A DNA stretch of 64,000 nucleotides from Streptomyces luteogriseus (GTDB taxonomy: Bacteria; Actinomycetota; Actinomycetes; Streptomycetales; Streptomycetaceae): the NCBI RefSeq assembly GCF_014205055.1, contig NZ_JACHMS010000001.1, positions 1,488,001 through 1,552,000 of the forward strand, given 5' to 3'. The position numbers were made by a program, and so were the translations under genes. The notes beneath the pieces were generated by a model that ran no database searches, was not told where the DNA came from, and was given only the letters and a program-made list of their open reading frames with translations. Below, piece after piece: positions 42,361-50,776 of this stretch. Every line of letters starts with the position of its first letter. Position 1 is the first letter of the stretch.

Positions 42361-43860
42361 ATGGCCAAGGACATCACGGACTCGGGCCCGCCCCGGGAGG
42401 CGAGCCTGAAGCCCGACGCGATCGGGTTCGTCGACGCGCTGGTCATCGGGCTCAACGCGACCTCCCCCGCGTACTCCGTGGCGGCGGTCATCGGCCCGAT
42501 CGTCGCGCTGGTGGGCATCTACGCCCCCGGGGTGATGCTGGCGTCGTTCGTGCCCATGCTGCTGATCGCGTCGGCGTTCTACTACCTCAACAAGGTCGAC
42601 CAGGACTGCGGCACGACGTTCTCCTGGGTCACCCGCGCCATGGGGCCCTGGGCGGGCTGGCTCGGCGGCTGGGCCATCACCATGACGGGCGTCCTGGTCG
42701 TCGGGTCGCTCGCGGACGTCGCCGTGACGTTCTTCCTGCTCGCCGTCGGCCTGGACGGCTGGGCCGACAACGACGTGGTGCGCCAGGTGCTGACGGTGCT
42801 GCTCATCCTGGTGATGACGGCCGTCTGCGTGATCGGCACCGAGATCTCGGCCAAGGTGCAGAACGTCCTCATCCTGGCCCAGGTCGCCTGTCTGTTCGCT
42901 TTCGCCGTGGTGGCGCTCTACCGCGTCTACGCCGACACCGGCACCCTCGACGCCATCGACCCGAAGTTCAACTGGCTCGACCCCTTCGGAGCCGGCGGTG
43001 CCTCGCTGACGGCGTCCCTGCTGCTGGGCGTGTTCATCTACTGGGGATGGGAGTCCGCGGTCAACCTCACCGAGGAGGTCGAGGACTCGGCCACCGCCCC
43101 CGGCAAGGCGGCCGTGTGGTCGACGGTGCTGCTGCTGGTGACCTACATCGCCGTCGCCTACGCGGTCGTGGCCTACGCGGGGACGGACTTCCTCGCCGAG
43201 AACGCGGCGGAGGAGGAGTTCGTCTTCGCCCTGCTCGCCGAGGAGGCCATGGGCGACTGGGACTGGGTCGTGCTGCTGGCGGTCTCGACGTCGGCGCTCG
43301 CCTCGACCCAGACGACGATCATCCCGGCGTCCCGCACAGGCCTGTCCATGGCACGCCGGCATGCCCTGCCCGCGCACTTCGGCCGCATCCACCCGCGGTT
43401 CCGCACCCCCGACGTGAGCACCTGGTGGGTCGCCGGCATCGCCATCGCCTGGTACCTCGTCCTCTACCACGTCAGCGAGAACGCCCTCTTCGACTCCCTC
43501 ACCGCCCTGTCCCTGCTGATCGCCTTCTACTACGCGCTCACGGGCCTGGCCTGCGCGGTGTACTACCGCCGCCACCTGACCCGCAGCGCCCGCAACTTCT
43601 TCCTGATCGGCCTCGGCCCGCTGATCGGCGCGGGGCTGCTGGCCTGGCTGCTGGTGGAATCCGTGGCGGACATGTCCGACCCCGAGAACTCCTACAGCGG
43701 CGTCTCGTGGTTCGGGCTCGGTCCGCCGCTCGTCATCGGCATCGGCATCGCCGCGGCGGGCGTGGTCCTGATGCTCGTGTGGCGGCTGATGGCGCCCGCC
43801 TTCTGGTCGGAACACCCGAGCGTGGTCGACCCGGCCCTCGTCGACGGCAAGGAGTCCTGA
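42361..43860 (+). CDS. APC-family amino acid permease
   Basis: 499 residues with about 12 membrane segments. The N-terminal half has IGLNATSPAYSVAAVIGPIV and GTTFSWVTRAMGPWAGWLGG, both typical of APC transporters. WGWESAVNLTEEVEDSATAPG is the conserved helix-6 region, and TIIPASRTGLSMARRHALP follows. GGGAGCGAGGGAGC precedes the ATG. The substrate is probably an amino acid or amine. A Usp gene follows after 2 bp and is surely co-transcribed. Its presence between siderophore uptake and synthesis genes may be coincidental. Confidence 0.9.
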   Translation: MAKDITDSGPPREASLKPDAIGFVDALVIGLNATSPAYSVAAVIGPIVALVGIYAPGVMLASFVPMLLIASAFYYLNKVDQDCGTTFSWVTRAMGPWAGWLGGWAITMTGVLVVGSLADVAVTFFLLAVGLDGWADNDVVRQVLTVLLILVMTAVCVIGTEISAKVQNVLILAQVACLFAFAVVALYRVYADTGTLDAIDPKFNWLDPFGAGGASLTASLLLGVFIYWGWESAVNLTEEVEDSATAPGKAAVWSTVLLLVTYIAVAYAVVAYAGTDFLAENAAEEEFVFALLAEEAMGDWDWVVLLAVSTSALASTQTTIIPASRTGLSMARRHALPAHFGRIHPRFRTPDVSTWWVAGIAIAWYLVLYHVSENALFDSLTALSLLIAFYYALTGLACAVYYRRHLTRSARNFFLIGLGPLIGAGLLAWLLVESVADMSDPENSYSGVSWFGLGPPLVIGIGIAAAGVVLMLVWRLMAPAFWSEHPSVVDPALVDGKES

Positions 43861-43862
43861 AG

Positions 43863-44279
43863 ATGTCGGTGGTCCTCGGATACGACGAGTCCCCGGGCGC
43901 TCAGCAGGCCCTGCGCGTGGCCATCGAGGTGGCGACCGCCTACGACGAACCCCTGGTGATCGTCTACGGTGTCGCCGCCCCCGGCGTCACGGGCGAGGAG
44001 TACGGCGCTCATCACGAAGCCGTCCGCGAGGCCGGCAGCACCGCGCTCGGTCATGCGGTCCGGGTGGCCGAGGAGGCCGGTGTCCGGACGTCGGTGGAGC
44101 TCATCGACGAGAAGCCCGCGCAGGCGCTGATCGAGGCGGCGGCCCGCCATGGCGCCCGGGTCATCGTGGTGGGCACCTGGGGTGAGAGCCCGGTGCGCGG
44201 GGCGCTGCTGGGCTCGACTCCGCACAAGCTGCTCCACCTGTCGAGCGTGCCGGTGCTGTGTGTGCCCGCCGTGTCATGA
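43863..44279 (+). CDS. universal stress protein, single Usp domain
   Basis: 138 residues. The start VVLGYDESPGAQQALRVAIE and the ATP loop G-TW-G-ESPVRGALL-GS (G2xG9xGS) are intact. It is co-transcribed with the APC permease, 2 bp upstream. Permease-Usp pairs are recurrent, and in some the Usp protein binds and regulates the transporter (known for other transporter families; inferred here). Its end overlaps the convergent ferredoxin-like gene by 6 bp. Confidence 0.88.
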   Translation: MSVVLGYDESPGAQQALRVAIEVATAYDEPLVIVYGVAAPGVTGEEYGAHHEAVREAGSTALGHAVRVAEEAGVRTSVELIDEKPAQALIEAAARHGARVIVVGTWGESPVRGALLGSTPHKLLHLSSVPVLCVPAVS

Positions 44280-44645
44280 GCCGTCGGTGCGGCGGCGCGC
44301 GAGGGGTGTGAAGGCGTACAGGCCGAGGATGTCGGGCAGAGGCGCGACGCCGGGGCCGCCCTGCCGGACCCAGGAGACGACGTCCTCGGTCGCCGCCGGG
44401 TCGTTGACCAGGCCCAGCCACACCGGCCGGCCCCCGGCGGCCCGGCCCGCGGCGGAGGGCTGGACGACGATGACGTTGGCCTGGTCGCAGACGTCGAGGC
44501 AGTCGGAGACGCGCACCGGGGCCGCTTCGCGCAGGCGCTCGGTCTGGGCGGTGTGATCGACGCCGGTGACCTTGGGGCTGCCGCAGCAGCAGTCCCGGCA
44601 GACGACGACGCGGCAGGGGACTCCTGCGTCCGGCGTCGCGGACAT
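44274..44645 (-). CDS. thioredoxin-fold 2Fe-2S protein
   Basis: 123 residues. VVVCRDCCCGSPKVTGVDH and RVSDCLDVCDQANVIVVQP supply four or more cysteines in the pattern of thioredoxin-like [2Fe-2S] ferredoxins. GGAGAGGGAGG precedes the ATG. It follows the NIS synthetase gene by 32 bp in the same direction. A small 2Fe-2S protein beside siderophore genes may reduce or insert iron from the imported siderophore; that role is inferred. Confidence 0.8.
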   Translation of the reverse strand: MSATPDAGVPCRVVVCRDCCCGSPKVTGVDHTAQTERLREAAPVRVSDCLDVCDQANVIVVQPSAAGRAAGGRPVWLGLVNDPAATEDVVSWVRQGGPGVAPLPDILGLYAFTPLARRRTDGS

Positions 44646-44677
44646 GCCGCACCCTCCCTCTCCAGCCGTTGTGATCA

Positions 44678-46258
44678 TCATTTCATCCGGGGGCCGCCCG
44701 CGAGGGGCCAGGGCCCGTCCGCGAGCGGGTTGGGCAGCGGCCGGTAGCGGGCGTCGGCGCCGTCCGCTCCCGTCCAGCGCAGCAGCAGGTTGGTCTTGGC
44801 GGGCAGGGTCGGTGAGGTGAGCAGGGCGGGGATCTCGGGGAGGTCGTGGCGGGCGAACGCCCGGCGGGCGGCGGGCCAGGGGTCGAACCCGGGATGCCGT
44901 TCGGTGAGGGCGCCGGCGATCTCGACGAGGTGGTTGACGACCAGGCAGTACACGAGCCGCTCCCAGCCGGTCTGCCGCGTCACGTCCGGCAGCAGTTTCA
45001 CGCCCTCGGCGTCCCGGTACAGCGCCTGCACCGGGAGGCCGTCGGCGTCCACGGCGACCAGGGTGTTCTGCAGGTGGGCCTCGATGACGACGCCGTGCCC
45101 GGCGAAGGCCGTCAGCGCAGGGGGCACGACCTGGGCCAGGTAGGCCTCCCACCAGGCGGCGGGCTCGGGGGCGCGGTCGAGCGGGCTGCCGTCGAAGCCC
45201 TCGACGAGTCCGGCGGCGAGCAGGGGGGTCGTACCGGGCAGGAGGTGGTCGCCGAAACCGTCGCGGACGAGGACGGCGAGGGCCTCGAAGGCGAAGTCGG
45301 CGGTGCGGTACCCGCGGTCGCCCAGCCAGGCCGGGGGCCCGTCGAACGTCGCGAAGGCGGCGCACACGGCCGCGTCCGTCCGGCGCAGGGCGAGCAGGTC
45401 GTGGCGCCACAGCCGGCGGATGTCGTTGGTGATGCGCACGTCGAGGCTGAACTTGAGGAAGAGGTCGTGCCGGGGCGCGTAGAGCGTGCGGATCGCGGCC
45501 GTGGGCCAGGTGTCGAAGCCGGTCGTGCCGAGCCGGATCAGCCTGCCGTCCACGAAGGCGGCGGCGAGCTCCGGGGCGGCCAGGTCGAGCTGCCAGGGGT
45601 GGGCCGGGAGCAGGCGATAGCCGGGCGGGGCCGTGCCGAGGGCGTCGAGGGCGGAGGTGTCGCCCTCCTCGACGACGGTGTCCTCACGGAGCCCGAGCAG
45701 GGTCATCGGGAAGCGGGCGTACGCCTCGGGCGCGTACGGCAGCCAACCGGCGGCGGGGCCGCCGCCGCGCGCCTTGGGCGCCGGGTGGTGGGTGTGGCCG
45801 GTGAGGAGGGACTGCTCGGAGCGCCGGTAGAGGTCGTCGGGCGGGGTGGCCCGGGTGCGTGCGGCGAGCAGCGCGGCCACGGCCTCCCGGCTGTCGAGCA
45901 TCTCGGCGGGCAGTTCGTGGTTGGACGTGCCGGTGTGCCGGCGCAGTTCCTCGGCGACGAGTTTGACCAGCTCGGTGTGGCCGAGACGGTGCCAGGCGCC
46001 CGCCCCGTGGATTTCCGGTTCGGCGGGCCGCCGGGTGTCGCGCACTCGCAGCAGGCGGTCCCCGCCGGGCAGTCGGTAGACGCGGTGTCCGCCCTCCTGC
46101 CGCACCGGCCGGGCCACTTCCCGCAGCAGGCAGTTCAGCAGGGGCACGGCGGCGTACGCGTCGGCGAGAGCGCCGGCGGCCGGGCCGTCGCCGGGGGCGG
46201 AGGCGCCGGGGGCCGAGTCGTCGTCGGCGGGCGGGGGCATGAGGTCCACGCGTTCCAC
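44678..46258 (-). CDS. NIS siderophore synthetase (IucA/IucC family)
   Basis: 526 residues from a GTG. The ATP-binding motif GHTHHPAPKARGG is at about 154-166, with the conserved Lys162. LLPAHPWQLD, KFSLDVRITNDIRRLW (ATP/substrate Arg and Lys) and the C-terminal FhuF-like half with IEAHLQNTLVAVDADGLPVQALYRDAEGV follow. NIS synthetases condense citrate, succinyl or similar carboxylates with amines or alcohols using ATP. It is divergent from a second NIS synthetase across 113 bp. No amine-supplying or hydroxylase genes are adjacent. Confidence 0.92.
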   Translation of the reverse strand: MERVDLMPPPADDDSAPGASAPGDGPAAGALADAYAAVPLLNCLLREVARPVRQEGGHRVYRLPGGDRLLRVRDTRRPAEPEIHGAGAWHRLGHTELVKLVAEELRRHTGTSNHELPAEMLDSREAVAALLAARTRATPPDDLYRRSEQSLLTGHTHHPAPKARGGGPAAGWLPYAPEAYARFPMTLLGLREDTVVEEGDTSALDALGTAPPGYRLLPAHPWQLDLAAPELAAAFVDGRLIRLGTTGFDTWPTAAIRTLYAPRHDLFLKFSLDVRITNDIRRLWRHDLLALRRTDAAVCAAFATFDGPPAWLGDRGYRTADFAFEALAVLVRDGFGDHLLPGTTPLLAAGLVEGFDGSPLDRAPEPAAWWEAYLAQVVPPALTAFAGHGVVIEAHLQNTLVAVDADGLPVQALYRDAEGVKLLPDVTRQTGWERLVYCLVVNHLVEIAGALTERHPGFDPWPAARRAFARHDLPEIPALLTSPTLPAKTNLLLRWTGADGADARYRPLPNPLADGPWPLAGGPRMK

Positions 46259-46371
46259 TCGTCCCTACGGTCGTTCCAGCGCTCCGGGCGGAGATGATCA
46301 GTATGTCGGTCGTCGCCACTCCGCTGTGACACCCCTGTTCGTACCCGCTTTCGTACCCGAGGAGCCCGCCC

Positions 46372-47865
46372 GTGCACCGTCCCCCCACCACCGAGACCGA
46401 GGTCGCCGACGAGCTGTCCGTCGTGCGGCCCGGTCTCCTGGCACGGTACGAGGCCGAACTGCCCGGCGCCCGGGCGGCCGTGCTGTCCCGGCTGTGGCGC
46501 GGTCTGGCCCACGATCCGCTGCCCTGGGTCGCGCGCCGCGAGCAGCACGGGGACGGGCTGACACTGTCCCTGCCGGACGGCCGCCGGCTGCACGGCCCCC
46601 GGCCGGATCCGTACGCGACCGGCGCGTACGTCACCGTCGTACGGCTGGACGAGAGGGCCTACGAGGATCCGGCGCGGCTGTTGACGGACCTCGCCGTACC
46701 GCACTCCGTCTCCTTCGCCTCCGAACTCGGGCACAGTGTCGCCTCGTTGGCGCTGTCGCGAGCGGGGCAGGAGGGCGACCGGGGCGAGGGGCCGGAGCAC
46801 GACTGGGAGTGGGAGCAGCGGATCGTCGACGGTCATCCGTTCCATCCGACGTGCCGGTCCCGGCCGGGCTTCTCGGTGGCCGAGCAGCTGGCCTACGGGC
46901 CCGAGCACCGGCCGGTCGTGGAGCTGGGGCTGGTGCCGGTGCGGGCGGAGGAGTGCCTGGTGACGGGCGTGTGGCCGGACGAGCTGCGGGACGGGGGGCG
47001 GGTGGTGCTGCCGGTGCACCCGTGGCAGGCGGCGCATGTGCTGAAGCGGACGTGCGAGGAGCGGAGCCCCGCGCATCCGCTGATGTCCCTGCGGACCCTG
47101 GCGCTGCCCGGCGGGCCGCATGTGAAGACCTCGCTGAGCGCCCGGCTGACGTCCTCGGTGCGGGACATCTCCCTTCCCTCGGTCGCCGCGTCGGCGATGC
47201 TGTCGGAGTTCGCCGGGACGCCCGCGGCGCGCACGGACGGCCTGCTGCACGTCACCCGCACTCTGGGCGCGGCGGCGGCCGGCTCCTCCGACTTCGCGGC
47301 CGTTCTGCGGGAGTCGCCCGAGACGTACGCGGGCAGCGGTGAACGGGTGCTTCCGGTGGCGGCGCTCGCCACCACCGCCCTCCCCGGCTCCCCCGCCTGG
47401 CTGGCCGGTTTCGCCCGGCTCACCCTCACCGTGGGCCTGCGGTTGCTGGAGCTGGGCGTGGCGCTGGAGGCGCACGGCCAGAACCTCCTGGTGGTCCTCT
47501 CGGCGGCGGGCGAACCGCTGCGGCTGGTCTACCGCGACCTGGCCGACATCCGCGTCAGCCCCGCCCGCCTCGCCCGGCACGGCATCACGGTGCCCGAGCT
47601 GCCCGCCCGGATGGTCACCGACGACGAACGCGCGCTGCGCCGCAAGCTGTTCGGCTCGCTCGTGGCGGGCGCGCTGGCCGGCACGGCCGGCTCCGGCCCG
47701 GCGCTCGCGGCGGCGCTGGAGACGGCCGTACGGGATCTGCCGCGTACCCCCGACCTCGCGGCGCTGTGCACGGATCCCCTGCCCACGAAGGCGCTGACGC
47801 TGATGCGGCTCTCGCCGCAGACGCCCGGGGACCAGTGGGCGGAGCTGCCCAACCCGCTCCGGTAA
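46372..47865 (+). CDS. second NIS siderophore synthetase (IucA/IucC family)
   Basis: 497 residues from a GTG. GHPFHPTCRSRPGFS at about 154-168 corresponds to the NIS ATP motif, but the usual Lys position carries Arg162. LPVHPWQAAHVLKR, KTSLSARLTSSVRDISL and LEAHGQNLLVVLSAAGEPLRLVYRDLADIR match the remaining family blocks. It is about 30 residues shorter than its partner. Two different NIS enzymes typically act in sequence on one scaffold such as citrate. No iron box was seen in the divergent promoter region, which is unusual for siderophore synthesis genes. Confidence 0.9.
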   Translation: MHRPPTTETEVADELSVVRPGLLARYEAELPGARAAVLSRLWRGLAHDPLPWVARREQHGDGLTLSLPDGRRLHGPRPDPYATGAYVTVVRLDERAYEDPARLLTDLAVPHSVSFASELGHSVASLALSRAGQEGDRGEGPEHDWEWEQRIVDGHPFHPTCRSRPGFSVAEQLAYGPEHRPVVELGLVPVRAEECLVTGVWPDELRDGGRVVLPVHPWQAAHVLKRTCEERSPAHPLMSLRTLALPGGPHVKTSLSARLTSSVRDISLPSVAASAMLSEFAGTPAARTDGLLHVTRTLGAAAAGSSDFAAVLRESPETYAGSGERVLPVAALATTALPGSPAWLAGFARLTLTVGLRLLELGVALEAHGQNLLVVLSAAGEPLRLVYRDLADIRVSPARLARHGITVPELPARMVTDDERALRRKLFGSLVAGALAGTAGSGPALAAALETAVRDLPRTPDLAALCTDPLPTKALTLMRLSPQTPGDQWAELPNPLR

Positions 47866-47909
47866 GGCCCGTTTTGGAGCCGGACCGGGGTGATCAATAG
47901 GATCCGGCG

Positions 47910-49175
47910 ATGATCATAAGAACACGGCTGGCGGCAGGGGTCTGTGCCCTTCTCGCCGCGCTGACGGCCGGGCTCGCCTTCCCGGCCGGGGCGGCCGCCG
48001 GCGAACCCACGGGCCAGGACGCCCCCAAGGTCGACCTCGTCCTCGATGTGAGCGGCTCGATGCGGGCCAGGGACATCGACGGCCAGTCGCGTATGGCCGC
48101 CGCCAAGCAGGCGTTCAACGAGGTGCTCGACGCGACGCCGGAGGAGGTCGAACTCGGCATCCGCACCCTCGGCGCGAACTACCCCGGGGACGACCGGAAG
48201 ACGGGCTGCAAGGACACCGCGCAGCTCTACCCGGTCGGCCCTCTCGACCGCACCGAGGCGAAGACGGCCGTCGCCACGCTCACCCCGACCGGCTGGACAC
48301 CGATCGGCCCGGCCCTGCTGAAGGCGGCCGGCGACCTGGACGGCGGCGACGGCTCCAAGCGCATCGTGCTGATCAGCGACGGCGAGGACACCTGCGCCCC
48401 GCTCGACCCGTGCGAGGTGGCCCGCGAGATCGCGGCCAAGGGCATCGGCCTGACCATCGACACCCTGGGCCTGGTCCCGACCGCCAAGCTGAGCCGGCAG
48501 CTGAGCTGCATCGCGGAGGCCACCGGCGGCACCTACACCTCGGTCGAGCACCAGGACGAACTCACCGACCGCGTCAATCAGTTGGTGGACCGGGCGGCCG
48601 ATCCGGTGGTGACGCCGGTGCCGGCGGAGGGTGCCGACCGGTGCGCGGGGGCGCCGACGCTGAAGTCGGGCCTGTACACCGACCGCGAGGAGTTCGGGCA
48701 GCAGCGCTTCTACCGGGTGGACGTACGGCCGGGGCAGGAGCTGCGCGCCTCGGTGAGCGTCGCGGCCGACCGGGCCGTGAACCCCGGCTACGGCGTGCTG
48801 ATGCGGGCCGTGACGTCCAAGGGCCGCGAGATCGTGCGCGGCGAGGCGGCGGGCAACGGCCGTACGGACGTGATCTCGACGGGTCTGCGCTACCCGAAGG
48901 CCGAGAGCGACGACGAGGACGCTCCCGCGGAGGCGGTCTGCCTCGCCGTCTCGCACTCCTTCTCGGCTGCCTCCGGCGTGAAGACCACGCCCGGTCTGCC
49001 GCTGGAGCTGACGGTGGACGTCGTGGACGCCCCGAGCCAGGCGGGCGACGTGGCCGCCTTCGGTCTCGGCCGCGGCTGGTGGCTGCTCGGCGTGCTGATC
49101 CTCACCGGCTTCCTCGCCGGTCTCGTCTGGGGCTGGCTGTCGCGCTGGCGGTTCGCGGTCTGGAGGACCAACTGA
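47910..49175 (+). CDS. secreted/membrane von Willebrand factor A domain protein
   Basis: 421 residues. A signal peptide (AAGVCALLAALTAGLAFPAGAAA-type, cleaved near residue 30) is followed by a VWA domain (about 38-205) with a MIDAS: DVSGSM (DxSxS), TPTGWTPIG and ISDGED. The middle part is beta-rich. The C terminus has one membrane helix (WLLGVLILTGFLAGLVWGW) and a short basic tail. It is an outward-facing metal-dependent adhesion or scaffold protein. It overlaps the next gene (TGATG), so the two are coupled. Confidence 0.85.
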   Translation: MIIRTRLAAGVCALLAALTAGLAFPAGAAAGEPTGQDAPKVDLVLDVSGSMRARDIDGQSRMAAAKQAFNEVLDATPEEVELGIRTLGANYPGDDRKTGCKDTAQLYPVGPLDRTEAKTAVATLTPTGWTPIGPALLKAAGDLDGGDGSKRIVLISDGEDTCAPLDPCEVAREIAAKGIGLTIDTLGLVPTAKLSRQLSCIAEATGGTYTSVEHQDELTDRVNQLVDRAADPVVTPVPAEGADRCAGAPTLKSGLYTDREEFGQQRFYRVDVRPGQELRASVSVAADRAVNPGYGVLMRAVTSKGREIVRGEAAGNGRTDVISTGLRYPKAESDDEDAPAEAVCLAVSHSFSAASGVKTTPGLPLELTVDVVDAPSQAGDVAAFGLGRGWWLLGVLILTGFLAGLVWGWLSRWRFAVWRTN

Positions 49176-49966
49176 TGCGAGTGGCACGAGCGTTGAGCGC
49201 CGCGTTGCTGACCCTCGGCCTGGCGGCCGCCCCGGCCGCGGCGGACGCCTCACCGAGTCCGTCGCCGGACGACACCTCGGCCCCCACGCAGGCCGGCACG
49301 TCGTTCCGTACGGCCACGGAGATCGAGCAGGGGCAGCAGGCCACGGCGAGCGGCTCCACCGGTGACTACCTGTACTGGTCGTTCCCCGCCGACACCGGAC
49401 AGCGCCCCACCGTCGAGGCGACGGTGAAGCTGCCGCAGACCCACGCCCCGCAGACCTGGCAGATCGACGTCTACGACGGTCTGCGCCGCCGTCAGGCATG
49501 CCAGTACGGGGCGCAGACGCGCACCGCAGCGGCGGACACCTCCTCCGTCGAACTGGCCTGCGTGCTGCGCACGGTGCGGGCCTGGTCGGAGCCGTGGGCC
49601 AACGACCCTCTGCCGGGCACCTACTACATCCGGCTGACCGCCACCGGCGTCCCCACCGCCGACCTCGGCCTCCCGGTCGGCAGCGAGGTGCGGGTGGACT
49701 CCAAGGACATCGGCGGATCGGCGGCGGTGGACGGCTCACTGGCCGAGCCGCTGGTGCCGGGCGTCGCCACGAAGCCCGAGGAGGAGCAGGAGAAGGCCGC
49801 CGTGCTGGCCGGTCTCGAACCCGAGGACGGCTGGGCGTCCGGCTGGTGGTCGGACCGGTGGGTGTGGACCGCGATCGGCGGGATCCTCGCCGCGCTGGCG
49901 GGGGTCGGCGGCTACGCGCTGACGCGCGGGACGGGACGGCCGTCCCGGGTGCCGCCGGGGGCCTGA
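49175..49966 (+). CDS. secreted membrane-anchored hypothetical protein, partner of the VWA protein
   Basis: 263 residues. It has a signal peptide (ALSAALLTLGLAAAPAAA), a Ser/Pro/Thr-rich segment, then a beta-rich domain with GDYLYWSFPADTGQRP and DVYDGLRRRQACQYG resembling the C-terminal domain of the VWA protein next to it. One membrane helix near the C terminus (TAIGGILAALAGVGGYALT) is followed by a basic tail. The layout mirrors the upstream protein without the VWA domain. Translational coupling suggests they assemble together. Function unknown. Confidence 0.75.
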   Translation: MRVARALSAALLTLGLAAAPAAADASPSPSPDDTSAPTQAGTSFRTATEIEQGQQATASGSTGDYLYWSFPADTGQRPTVEATVKLPQTHAPQTWQIDVYDGLRRRQACQYGAQTRTAAADTSSVELACVLRTVRAWSEPWANDPLPGTYYIRLTATGVPTADLGLPVGSEVRVDSKDIGGSAAVDGSLAEPLVPGVATKPEEEQEKAAVLAGLEPEDGWASGWWSDRWVWTAIGGILAALAGVGGYALTRGTGRPSRVPPGA

Positions 49967-49974
49967 CCGCCTCA

Positions 49975-50034
49975 CACCTGATTGGCCCTCACCTGACCGC
50001 CCCTCATCCGATCGACCCCACCTGATCGGCCCTC
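49975..50034. repeat. four tandem copies of a ~15-bp unit
   Basis: CACCTGATTGGCCCT, CACCTGACCGCCCCT, CATCCGATCGACCCC and CACCTGATCGGCCCT start at 49975, 49990, 50005 and 50019. They fill the space between the end of the VWA partner gene and the convergent terminator. Confidence 0.7.
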
Positions 50035-50689
50035 AGAAGGCCCGCCCCGTGCGGGCCTTCTCTCCTTCCTCGTGCAGCACCTTGGCGAGGGGGCCCTCGC
50101 CGCTCACCGCGACCCGGCCGTCCCGCACGGCGTGGGCCAGGCTCAGCTCCCCGCGGGCGAGGGCCGTGCACGTGGCGGTGTCCAGGACCAGCCGCGCGTC
50201 CGGCTCGCCGGGGGCGGGCCCGTCGCCGTACACGGACCCCTCCTCGGCGCCGGCGTGCAGATGGAACAGGCCCTCCTCCAGACGGACTTCCACGAGCCCC
50301 TCGCCGTCCAGCAGGCGCAGCAGCGGCAGGGCGAACCAGTGGGCCCGGACCGCGTCCGTCGGCCGGCGTTCCCCGAGTTCGGCCTGCCCCCACTCCCCCA
50401 GCGCCTGCAGCACCGGCAGCAACTCGCGTCCACGAGGCGTGACTTCGTACACGTACGCCGCGCCGGGCGGCGGCAGCCGGCGCCGGGTCGCCAGGCCGTC
50501 GCGCTCCATGTCCTTCAGCCGTGAGGCGAGGACGTCGGTGCTGACGCCGGGCAGGTCCGCGTGCAGGTCGGTGTAGCGGCGGGGACCGGCGAGGAGCTCC
50601 CGGACGATCAGCAGGGTCCAGCGGTCACCGACGACGTCGAGCGCACGGGCGGCGGAGCAGTACTGGTCGTAGCTTCGGCGAGGTGGCAT
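50033..50689 (-). CDS. HxlR-family transcriptional regulator with SCP2-like C terminus
   Basis: 218 residues. The HxlR winged helix (about 8-95) has YDQYCSAARALDVVGDRWTL, RRYTDLHADLPGVSTDVLAS and YVYEVTPRGRELLPVL. The C-terminal part (about 115-215) resembles sterol-carrier-like domains often fused to HxlR regulators, with FHLHAGAEEGS and VLDTATCTALARGELSL. It is divergent from an aminotransferase gene, with two TTGG-N5-CCAA boxes between them. It probably controls that gene and itself. Confidence 0.88.
   Translation of the reverse strand: MPPRRSYDQYCSAARALDVVGDRWTLLIVRELLAGPRRYTDLHADLPGVSTDVLASRLKDMERDGLATRRRLPPPGAAYVYEVTPRGRELLPVLQALGEWGQAELGERRPTDAVRAHWFALPLLRLLDGEGLVEVRLEEGLFHLHAGAEEGSVYGDGPAPGEPDARLVLDTATCTALARGELSLAHAVRDGRVAVSGEGPLAKVLHEEGEKARTGRAF
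50035..50061. terminator. bidirectional hairpin inside the 3' end of the HxlR gene
   Basis: AGAAGGCCCGC at 50035-50045 and GCGGGCCTTCT at 50051-50061 form a perfect 11-bp stem with a CCCGT loop. It lies in the last codons of the HxlR gene and would stop transcription arriving from the VWA operon; the plus-strand copy is followed by CTCCTTCCT. Confidence 0.8.
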
Positions 50690-50711
50690 GCGACGCAGTC
50701 TAGACAACTTG

Positions 50712-50745
50712 TTGGACTTTCCAAGCGCGTACTTGGTAAAACCAA
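50712..50745. promoter_or_regulatory. tandem TTGG-N5-CCAA operators between HxlR and aminotransferase genes
   Basis: TTGG-ACTTT-CCAA at 50712-50724 and TTGG-TAAAA-CCAA at 50733-50745 have identical arms and are offset by exactly 21 bp, so two dimers would bind the same DNA face. The second extends to CTTGGTAAAACCAAG. They sit 23 bp upstream of the HxlR start and 32 bp upstream of the aminotransferase start. Confidence 0.65.
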
Positions 50746-50776
50746 GCAGAACCAGTCGCCAGAGGGGAAGCAGCGC

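Noticed and set aside
39977-43815. Long minus-strand frames opposite the FecCD permease and APC permease
   Set aside because: Gln/His/Asp/Gly-rich antisense shadows of hydrophobic transporter genes; no start sites or families.
46259-46371. Possible iron box between the two NIS synthetase genes
   Set aside because: No TTAGGTTAGGCT-like 19-mer was found; only a TTCGTACCCG direct repeat (46338 and 46350) is present, with no known meaning.
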